Source of the DNA: JAHQVK01 sp039819565
Lineage (GTDB): Bacteria > Myxococcota > Kuafuiibacteriia > Kuafuiibacteriales > Kuafuiibacteriaceae
Direction of reading: 5' to 3'
NCBI GenBank assembly: GCA_039819565.1
Contig: JBCBRU010000401.1
Coordinates: 1 to 8,149 of the forward strand
DNA: 8,149 bases
Below, in pieces: positions 1 through 4,797 of this stretch. Made by a program: the position numbers and the translations under genes. The notes beneath the pieces were generated by a model. It did no database searches and had not been told where the DNA came from. It worked only from the letters and a program-made list of their open reading frames with translations. The first letter of the stretch is position 1, and each line of letters opens with the position of its first letter.

Positions 1-111
1 GGCACCGTCCTCGACCTCGGCCCGCGCGTCGCTGCGGACCTCGAGCTCGCAGCCCTGGATAGGTACCCCGCAGGACACGAGGCGCAGGCCTCCCGGCGCG
101 GGGCGCGCCTC
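1..111 (-). pseudogene. Inverted FAAL fragment from the fold-back
   Basis: Read on the minus strand from 111 to 1, 37 codons are open and begin EARPAPGG, continue LRLVSCGVPIQGCELEV and end AEVEDGA. The SCGVPIQGCEL stretch matches the adenylation-family motif that FAALs carry as VSCG-x-P-x-PG-x-E, just before the segment found at 114-158 on the plus strand. The last 15 codons are the same 15 codons as plus-strand 114-158. Joining this fragment to plus-strand 159 onward gives one continuous FAAL. It is therefore the displaced and inverted upstream part of the neighbouring gene and not a separate gene. Confidence 0.85.
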
Positions 112-158
112 ACCTCGAGGTCCGCAGCGACGCGCGGGCCGAGGTCGAGGACGGTGCC
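1..158. repeat. Perfect 45-bp inverted repeat (fold-back at window edge)
   Basis: Bases 1-45 are the exact reverse complement of bases 114-158, separated by a 68-base loop (46-113). The next inward pair, 46 and 113, does not match. The left arm starts at base 1, so it may continue outside the window. The right arm is FAAL coding sequence (LEVRSDARAEVEDGA), and the minus strand of the left arm plus loop is also FAAL coding sequence that would directly precede it. A functional repeat would not be expected to do this. It is the signature of a fold-back chimera or a very local inverted duplication. Confidence 0.97.
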
Positions 159-791
159 GTGGGCGAGATCGCGCTCCGAAGCTCCTACACTCTGAAGGAG
201 TACTATCGAAACCCGACGGCCACCGCGGCCGCTCTAGACGCGGAGGGTTGGTACCACACCGGCGATCTCGGGTTCCGCCTGGACGGACATCTCTACGTGA
301 CGGGCCGAAAGAAGGACCTGCTCATCGTGGGGGGGCGCAACTTCTACCCTCAGGACATCGAGGCTCTGGTCGACGGCTGCCCGGGGGCGATTCCCGGAAG
401 ATGCGTGGCCATCGGGGTCGACGACGAGCGCACCGGGACCCAGCGCATCGTGGTGCTCGCCGAGACGCGCAAGCCTCCCGAAGAGTGGAGCGAGCTGGAA
501 GATCATATCCGGAACAAGGTCCTCGATGCCCTCGACTGCCCCCTGTCCGAGGTTCACGCGGTGACCCACATGTGGCTCCTCAAGACCTCGTCCGGTAAGA
601 TCGCGCGGGCCCCCAACCTGGTGCGATTCCGGGCGGAGTGGGTTCCGCCGTCCCGCACTTCGGCCCCTCCCGCCCCGCGCTTCTCGCCCACCTTGGTCAG
701 TATGGCTTGGGGCGTGGCGGTAGGGGTGGCCTTGTACGTAATGCTGGTCTTGAGGCCTAATCTGAGCTGGGGCATCTATGCCGGTTTCTAA
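114..791 (+). CDS. Fatty acyl-AMP ligase, C-terminal part, with a C-terminal membrane helix (5' partial)
   Basis: ANL-superfamily adenylating enzyme that activates a fatty acid as acyl-AMP, normally for transfer to an acyl carrier protein. Counting from 114, visible motifs are TGDLG (49-53), TGRKKDLL (63-70), GGRNFYPQDIE (73-83) and the A10 lysine in TSSGK (158-162). The RNFYPQDIE form is typical of FAALs; acyl-CoA ligases usually have a KxxGxxVxPxEIE pattern. A Pro-rich linker is followed by a hydrophobic helix at about 193-213, so the enzyme is probably membrane-tethered, which is not usual for the family. Coding similarity starts at the repeat arm (114). The frame is open from 63 after a TAG at 60-62, but 63-113 is inverted sequence. 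The first available start codon, GTG at 159, is not the true start, because the AMP-binding N-terminal domain is missing. It overlaps the next gene by 14 bp. Confidence 0.88.
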   Translation, partial: LEVRSDARAEVEDGAVGEIALRSSYTLKEYYRNPTATAAALDAEGWYHTGDLGFRLDGHLYVTGRKKDLLIVGGRNFYPQDIEALVDGCPGAIPGRCVAIGVDDERTGTQRIVVLAETRKPPEEWSELEDHIRNKVLDALDCPLSEVHAVTHMWLLKTSSGKIARAPNLVRFRAEWVPPSRTSAPPAPRFSPTLVSMAWGVAVGVALYVMLVLRPNLSWGIYAGF

Positions 792-1935
792 CCGCGCTCG
801 CTACGCGGTGTATCTCCTGGCCTTCGGGCTGGCCGCGCTCATTCTGGGCGTGGGCGTCTTCGTCGTCACCGAGCGATACATCGAGCGACAGCGGCCGGTG
901 ACCCTCGTCTACCGGCCTCATCCCTTTCGGCGTCAGGTCCTCGTGCCCGAACAGAAGTATCAAAGGGGTCGCGTGGCCTTCGACATCGGGCCCCACGGGT
1001 GGCGCGGTTCCGAGCCCGAGATGCCCAAGCCGCCGGGGACGCTGCGCATCATCGCCCTCGGAGGATCCTCCGTGTTCGACCATCTGGTCACCGGAGGTGC
1101 GTCGTGGCCGGAGCGCATCGGCCCGCTTCTCCAGGGGAACATGGCCGAGCCTCTTCGGGACCTCGGGTGGACCCGCGTCGAGTCCTACAACGGGGGCGTC
1201 CCCGGCTACTCCTCTCGGGAGACCCTCGCCACCTATCACGACCTGGCCGCCCGCTACGCGCCCGACCTGGTCCTGTTCTATCTAGGGTGGAACGACGCCA
1301 AATACATGGTGCCCTTCCTCGAAGGCGCAGACCCCGATCGCTACTATAGCTACCGCGGGGCTTTCGAAGCCCAGTACCGATTCCTGCTCGCTCCTCGCCC
1401 GTGGCGAAACCTCGCCGCTCTGGGGAAGATGTGGACGGCCCGGGTGGGCGCGCTCGCGGAGAACCGAAGCGCCGTAGCCGAGAAAGCACGCGTCTCGCGG
1501 TTAGACTGGGACCACACGCCGGGGCTCGAGTATTGGCGGCGGAACGTGCGGGCGTTCGGGGAGCGGGTCCTCCAGGACGGCGCCTTGCCGGTCTTTATTG
1601 CCCAGAATACCCTCACCGTGCCCGGCCTCTCGCCCGAGCTCCGAAAGCGGGTGGTGTACCGCTACGTGGGGCTGGAGCACGACGCCTTGGTCGCCGTGAA
1701 CGAAGCCATGGTGCGGGGCTTGGCGGCGGAAGCAGCGGGGCTGTCGGTGCCCTTTCTCGATCTGCGCGGGGGCATCAACGGGCGAGAGGATTTCTTCTCG
1801 GACCACGTGCACATGAAAGCGGCCGGCAGCGAGGCCTTCGCTCGAGCCCTCGCCGAGGCCCTCGAGAGGGTCCTGCCCCGTCTCGCCGCGTCTACGAGCA
1901 CCGCCGGCCGGACGAGCGCACCAGGCTCACCCTAG
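778..1935 (+). CDS. Membrane-anchored SGNH/GDSL-family hydrolase
   Basis: Predicted esterase, acyl hydrolase or acyl-transfer enzyme of the SGNH fold, 385 residues. An N-terminal hydrophobic helix (about 9-30) with no clear cleavage site suggests a signal anchor with the catalytic domain outside the cytoplasm. The four SGNH blocks are present: nucleophile Ser97 in ALGGSS (93-98), block II Gly in NGGVPGYSS (138-146), block III Asn172 in GWND (170-173), and block V Asp342-x-x-His345 in SDHVHMKAAG. The ATG at 778 lies inside the end of the FAAL gene, with a GGGG-containing purine stretch just upstream, so coupled translation is likely. The pairing suggests removal or transfer of an acyl group made by the FAAL pathway; the substrate cannot be read from sequence. 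The low-complexity Ser/Thr/Ala/Pro tail ends at a TAG that belongs to the arm of the downstream palindrome, so the C-terminus may have been altered by that insertion. Confidence 0.87.
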   Translation: MPVSNRARYAVYLLAFGLAALILGVGVFVVTERYIERQRPVTLVYRPHPFRRQVLVPEQKYQRGRVAFDIGPHGWRGSEPEMPKPPGTLRIIALGGSSVFDHLVTGGASWPERIGPLLQGNMAEPLRDLGWTRVESYNGGVPGYSSRETLATYHDLAARYAPDLVLFYLGWNDAKYMVPFLEGADPDRYYSYRGAFEAQYRFLLAPRPWRNLAALGKMWTARVGALAENRSAVAEKARVSRLDWDHTPGLEYWRRNVRAFGERVLQDGALPVFIAQNTLTVPGLSPELRKRVVYRYVGLEHDALVAVNEAMVRGLAAEAAGLSVPFLDLRGGINGREDFFSDHVHMKAAGSEAFARALAEALERVLPRLAASTSTAGRTSAPGSP

Positions 1936-2109
1936 TCCCCTGTCAGGATGATTCCTTACATAATTCGCGGGCGCTTTTCGCCCCTGGCGCCCCCGCTGGC
2001 TTCGCCTCTCGTCGGTTGCATATGGCCAATATGCGCCCTTCTCACGTGGACGCCAGGGGCGAAAACTGCCTCACCACTTATGCAGCTAATCAACCTGACA
2101 GGGAACTAG
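1932..2109. repeat. Long imperfect palindrome, MITE-like
   Basis: Outer arms 1932-1947 (CTAGTCCCCTGTCAGG) and 2094-2109 are inverted copies matching at 15 of 16 positions. Inner arms 1975-1989 (TTTTCGCCCCTGGCG) and 2051-2065 are perfect 15-bp inverted copies. The sequences between outer and inner arms (1948-1974 and 2066-2093) also share partial inverted similarity, for example ATTCCTTACATAA against ATTAGCTGCATAA. The loop contains a small hairpin, GCATAT/ATATGC at 2018-2034. No transposase is encoded. CTAG is found at both extreme ends (1932-1935, 2106-2109). It could be a 4-bp target duplication, but because CTAG is itself palindromic it could equally be the repeat tip. Its location just after a gene, including that gene's stop codon, fits a small non-autonomous insertion. 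A bidirectional terminator role is possible but the arms are widely spaced and lack a T tract. Confidence 0.75.
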
Positions 2110-2170
2110 ATGCGCCCGTTGCTCGTGCAACGCTCCGACCGGCTTCGCCTCTCCTCGGTCGCGTATGCCC
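1998..2170 (+). repeat. Degenerate 30-bp direct repeat (two copies)
   Basis: Copy one at 1998-2027 and copy two at 2141-2170 both begin GGCTTCGCCTCTC and match at 26 of 30 positions. Copy one lies inside the loop of the palindrome and copy two lies 31 bp beyond it. A short hairpin with stem CGTTGC/GCAACG and loop TCGT (2117-2132) lies between them. The second copy outside the palindrome suggests that the mobile or repetitive sequence reaches past 2109, perhaps to about 2170, or that a second degraded element lies next to the first. Confidence 0.7.
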
Positions 2171-2233
2171 GCTACTGTGAGGGGGTTCACGCTCGCCGAT
2201 AAAAATGAGCCTGGGATGGCGCGCGTGGCCCGG

Positions 2234-2263
2234 CTTTTCGCTTGGGTGTTCAGGAGCGAAAAG
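2234..2263 (+). other. Hairpin ahead of a small ORF
   Basis: CTTTTCGCT (2234-2242) and AGCGAAAAG (2255-2263) are a perfect 9-bp inverted repeat around a 12-base loop. There is no T run after it, so it is a poor intrinsic terminator. The purine stretch AGGAG (2252-2256) falls at the loop/stem edge and would be the ribosome site for the ATG at 2267, so the hairpin could mask that site. Function is unproven. Confidence 0.4.
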
Positions 2264-2266
2264 AAC

Positions 2267-2434
2267 ATGGACCTCTCAGATATCTACGCCTTTGCCACCC
2301 TCGCCATCGTCGTGCTGATGACCCTCGCGGATGGATTCCGACCCTTGCGCCGTCATGTCTTTGGCGTCTTTCGGGGCGGAGTCATGCCTCGGTCCCGAGT
2401 TCCTCTTCGGGCCGCGGAGTGCAGGCGCGCCTGA
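2267..2434 (+). CDS. Possible small single-helix membrane protein (55 aa)
   Basis: A 55-residue frame begins MDLSDIYAF and continues with a hydrophobic stretch (about 8-20, AFATLAIVVLMTL), then a basic segment (FRPLRRHVFG). That is a common layout for tiny membrane proteins. AGGAG at 2252-2256 is 10 bases ahead of the ATG, which is acceptable. Against it, the second half (from about residue 37) looks like random GC-rich translation, the frame lies in a gap full of repeats, and I recognise no family. The frame extends upstream to ATG at 2165, but that part overlaps the repeat and has no protein-like character. It may be the remnant of a longer gene broken by insertion. Confidence 0.25.
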   Translation: MDLSDIYAFATLAIVVLMTLADGFRPLRRHVFGVFRGGVMPRSRVPLRAAECRRA

Positions 2435-2447
2435 CGGCGTGGCCTCA

Positions 2448-3239
2448 TCACAGGTTGGGATTGCCGAAGCGGCGGCGCAGCTTTCTCATCCCCCCGAGCC
2501 ATCGATCGTAGTCGGCGGTCTTCCGCTCACGATAGGACTGGACCTCGGGGTGGGGAAGAATCAGGAACTGCTCTTCGGCAATCCCTTTGACCACCGCTTC
2601 GGCGACCTCGGCGGGAGTGATCACGCCGTCGACCCCGGCTGTTCCGCCGTCTTCGACGGTACCGATCATCCGGGTGGCCACCGCTTGCGGGCAGACGCAA
2701 GATACTTTGATGCCGTCGTCCCCGTGGGTAATGGCGAGAGCTTCGGCGAAGCCTACGGCCGCGTGCTTGGTGGTGGAGTAGGCGGCGTCGCCCACCTGAT
2801 TGAGGAGGCCGGCCGCGGAAGCCACGTTGACAAAGTAGCCTTCCCCTCGCTCGATCATGGCGGGTAGGCAGGCTCGGGCGGCCCACACGTGGCTCATGAC
2901 GTGGATGTCCCACATCGCCTGCCAGGTTTCATTCGAAGCCGAGGTCGCCCACCACTGCGGCGCGTCGGTCTTGATGATGCCGGCGTTGGAGCAGAAGAGG
3001 TCGATCTGCCCCTGCGCGGCCTCCACCGTCTTGACCACGTCGGCGAGCTGGCGCTCTTGCCTCACGTCGACCTGGTGGGCCGACCCATCGATCGCCGAAG
3101 CCACCGCCCGTGCCGCTTCGTACTCTAGGTCGACGACCGCCACGTGAAGGGCGCCGTCCGCGGCAAAGCGCTCACAGAGCGCCCGCCCGATGCCATTGCC
3201 GCCTCCGGTGACGACGACCACCTTACCCTCAACTTGCAT
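2448..3239 (-). CDS. Classical short-chain dehydrogenase/reductase (SDR)
   Basis: NAD(P)-dependent oxidoreductase of the classical SDR family, 263 residues, the usual length; substrate not assignable. The Rossmann glycine motif is TGGGNGIG (11-18). Asp37 at the end of beta-2 favours NAD(H) over NADP(H). SNAGI (84-88), catalytic Ser141 in NVASAAGLL, and Tyr154-Lys158 in YSTTK are all present. The structural Asn of the tetrad, expected in a W-[DE]-x-N-V-M context, is His113 here (WDIHVMS, codon CAC at 2903-2901). The PQAVATRM motif after the active site is as in SDRs acting on bulky or lipid-like substrates, though this is weak evidence. It is last in the minus-strand gene series, 63 bp after the phosphoesterase. 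AGGA lies 10 bases ahead of the ATG and a stronger GGAGG lies further upstream. Confidence 0.93.
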   Translation of the reverse strand: MQVEGKVVVVTGGGNGIGRALCERFAADGALHVAVVDLEYEAARAVASAIDGSAHQVDVRQERQLADVVKTVEAAQGQIDLFCSNAGIIKTDAPQWWATSASNETWQAMWDIHVMSHVWAARACLPAMIERGEGYFVNVASAAGLLNQVGDAAYSTTKHAAVGFAEALAITHGDDGIKVSCVCPQAVATRMIGTVEDGGTAGVDGVITPAEVAEAVVKGIAEEQFLILPHPEVQSYRERKTADYDRWLGGMRKLRRRFGNPNL

Positions 3240-3302
3240 GCACGGAGTTTCCTAGCCTCCTCGGACCGTGGGCGCTAGGGACCGCAGCGCGAGCTCACCT
3301 CG

Positions 3303-4304
3303 TCAGTCGGCCACCGCCCACACCACTTCGCCTTCGGGATGTCGATAGGCGCCCGCGCAGGGTCGACCGCCGCGGGCGCGGACCACCCCGTTGTAGTCGA
3401 TGCACACCGCGCGCACCGCCGCGGGGACCGAGACGCTTCCGGTTCGAGGGACCGCCGCGTGATGCGCGTCGAACCAGGCTCTCAGCTTCGGGTGCCCTGA
3501 GGGATGGGGCGACACGAAGCCCTCGTGCCGGCCCGGGAGGGGCGGCATGTTCCAGTAGTGCCCAAACACGATCCGCCGGTCCTGAGGGACCTCCGGGTGG
3601 CCCTCTCGCCACCACTCGGCGCGGATTCGGTGGCGCGACCTACCGTCGTTGTCGGTGAAGGGCTCAGGGCTATCCATCTCGTGGCCCTTGAGGAGGATCT
3701 CGAGCGCCGGTTCCTTTTGCGGCCCGCAGGTCTCGTCTACGAAAGGCTCTCTCGGGACGCCCTCCCGGAACTCGCCGTGCCGATAGGGGCTATGAAGACG
3801 AACCCAAGGCTCGACCCAGTCGGGATGGGGGGGATGGCTCGGATCCGGGGCTCGGAGGGCGGGCTCGAGGGTCCGGACGCACCCGCGGTTCCACACCGCG
3901 TGGGTAATACGAAGCGTGTCGGTCTCGATGGCCAGGGGCAAAGTCTCGAAGAAATCGAGGAGGGGCTGCCAGACCTCCGGGCGTCGCTCGACGTCCTCGA
4001 GGGTGGGAACGTTCGAGTGCTTCGGGGCGGCTCGGCCGTGGCGCCATTCGACCAAGTTCAGCTCGTGGTTCCCCATCAGACATACCGCGTCTCCCCGCGA
4101 CCACAGGGTGTGGACCCGCTGGGCGACCTCCAGGCTGGCCGGTCCCCGGTCGATGAGGTCTCCGATGAAGATCAGCTTGCGGCCCTCGGGGTGTGTCCAC
4201 TCACCGTCGACGTCATAGCCGAGGGTTCGTCCCAGCGCCCCAAGAGCCCCGAGCTGCCCGTGGAGGTCCCCGACGACATCGATCCCGTGCGGTGGCTCGC
4301 TCAC
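3303..4304 (-). CDS. PPP-type metallophosphoesterase
   Basis: Calcineurin-like phosphoesterase of the PPP group (Ser/Thr phosphatase or ApaH/PrpE-like), 333 residues. The dimetal motifs are GDLHG (12-16), GDLIDRG (48-54) and GNHE (78-81). Candidate C-terminal histidine ligands are His135 (THAVW) and His249 (FGHYW). The end, CIDYNGVV followed by AYRHPEGEVVW, matches the usual terminal pair of strands. I place the start at GTG 4304 because it overlaps the TGA of the upstream gene in a GTGA junction and leaves the GDLHG motif 12 residues in, as is normal. An in-frame ATG at 4364 would add 20 Pro/Gly-rich residues and overlap the upstream gene by 64 bp. Substrate (phosphoprotein or dinucleoside polyphosphate) is not determinable. 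Co-translation with the toxin-like genes upstream is unusual. Confidence 0.9.
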   Translation of the reverse strand: MSEPPHGIDVVGDLHGQLGALGALGRTLGYDVDGEWTHPEGRKLIFIGDLIDRGPASLEVAQRVHTLWSRGDAVCLMGNHELNLVEWRHGRAAPKHSNVPTLEDVERRPEVWQPLLDFFETLPLAIETDTLRITHAVWNRGCVRTLEPALRAPDPSHPPHPDWVEPWVRLHSPYRHGEFREGVPREPFVDETCGPQKEPALEILLKGHEMDSPEPFTDNDGRSRHRIRAEWWREGHPEVPQDRRIVFGHYWNMPPLPGRHEGFVSPHPSGHPKLRAWFDAHHAAVPRTGSVSVPAAVRAVCIDYNGVVRARGGRPCAGAYRHPEGEVVWAVAD

Positions 4305-4591
4305 TTCGAGGCCGCCCTCGAACTCTGGAGCTGGCGTTCGCGCGCCGCCCGCCAGTGCAGCCACGCCTCCTCGGTGCGGGCGTCGATGGCTTGCCAGTCG
4401 CTCGCTTCGAACTCCCGTACATACATCCCGGCGAACGGCTCCGCTTCCGACTCATCGAGCTGATGGCGAGTGCGGGCCAACCAGAGGCCCAGCGCGTCGA
4501 TGCGGCTCAGCTGTACGACCGCTTCCTGTCGGCCAGCCCCCTCGATGCTCGAGGCTAGGCCCTCGAGCAGCGTCATGATGGCGTCGGTCAT
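4301..4591 (-). CDS. Small helical protein of unknown function (96 aa)
   Basis: Not a family I recognise. The 96 residues are rich in Ala, Glu, Arg and Leu and look almost entirely helical, soluble and without signal peptide or membrane helix. Trp residues recur (LGLWLAR, SDWQAID, EAWLHWRAA). Both ends are set by 4-bp overlaps: its ATG (4591) overlaps the TGA of the PepSY-like gene (ATGA) and its TGA overlaps the GTG of the phosphoesterase (GTGA). A G-rich run (ACGGGGGT) lies about 10 bases ahead of the ATG. Such precise coupling supports a real gene. Position two genes after a putative toxin makes a second immunity protein, adaptor or chaperone possible, which is inference only. Confidence 0.75.
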   Translation of the reverse strand: MTDAIMTLLEGLASSIEGAGRQEAVVQLSRIDALGLWLARTRHQLDESEAEPFAGMYVREFEASDWQAIDARTEEAWLHWRAARERQLQSSRAASK

Positions 4592-4797
4592 GCGAACTTT
4601 ACCCCCGTGAGCTTGCGGCCCGTGTGCGCGTCATACTCGAGCCAGAATCCGGAGGGGTCGATGGGAAGGTCTTGGTCGACGTAGATCGACCACACCGGTC
4701 CGCCGTCCTCCCAGCTCAGCCGGGCGGACACGATTTCGGCCCCCTCGGGAAGCACCTCGAGCTGCGCTCGTTGCAGGATATCCTTCATCGTCAGCAT
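4588..4797 (-). CDS. PepSY-like small protein, candidate inhibitor of the upstream zincin
   Basis: A 69-residue protein with the layout of a single PepSY/propeptide-type domain: a short helix (MKDILQRAQLEV), then strands EIVSARLSWE and PVWSIYVD, and the characteristic end FWLEYDAHTGRKL (51-63), comparable to the family's vDA-x-TG-x-vL signature. PepSY domains in M4 peptidase propeptides inhibit the metallopeptidase they accompany. Here the gene starts one base inside the stop codon of an HExxH protein (TGATG). A cytoplasmic immunity role is therefore a reasonable hypothesis. The start at 4797 is preferred over upstream in-frame starts (to 4938), which lie inside the toxin gene and give non-protein-like sequence. 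GGAGG lies 7 bases ahead of this ATG. No signal peptide is seen. The domain call rests on a short pattern. Confidence 0.78.
   Translation of the reverse strand: MLTMKDILQRAQLEVLPEGAEIVSARLSWEDGGPVWSIYVDQDLPIDPSGFWLEYDAHTGRKLTGVKFA

Noticed and set aside
63..113. Extension of the FAAL reading frame upstream to the TAG at 60-62
   Set aside because: These codons are the wrong strand of displaced FAAL sequence; the minus strand encodes the recognisable SCGVPIQGCEL motif instead.
1..158. Left-edge inverted repeat as a transposon terminus, integron site or attachment site
   Set aside because: Both arms and the loop are FAAL coding sequence in consistent frames, which a separate mobile end would not be.
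1401..2180. Plus-strand +2/+3 frame running from inside the SGNH gene into the repeat region
   Set aside because: Arg/Gly/Ala-rich translation without motifs, out of frame with the well-supported SGNH hydrolase, and it continues through the palindrome.
3504..4463. Plus-strand open frame (319 codons) opposite the phosphoesterase
   Set aside because: The minus strand has all three PPP metal motifs in order; the plus translation has none and runs across three gene boundaries.
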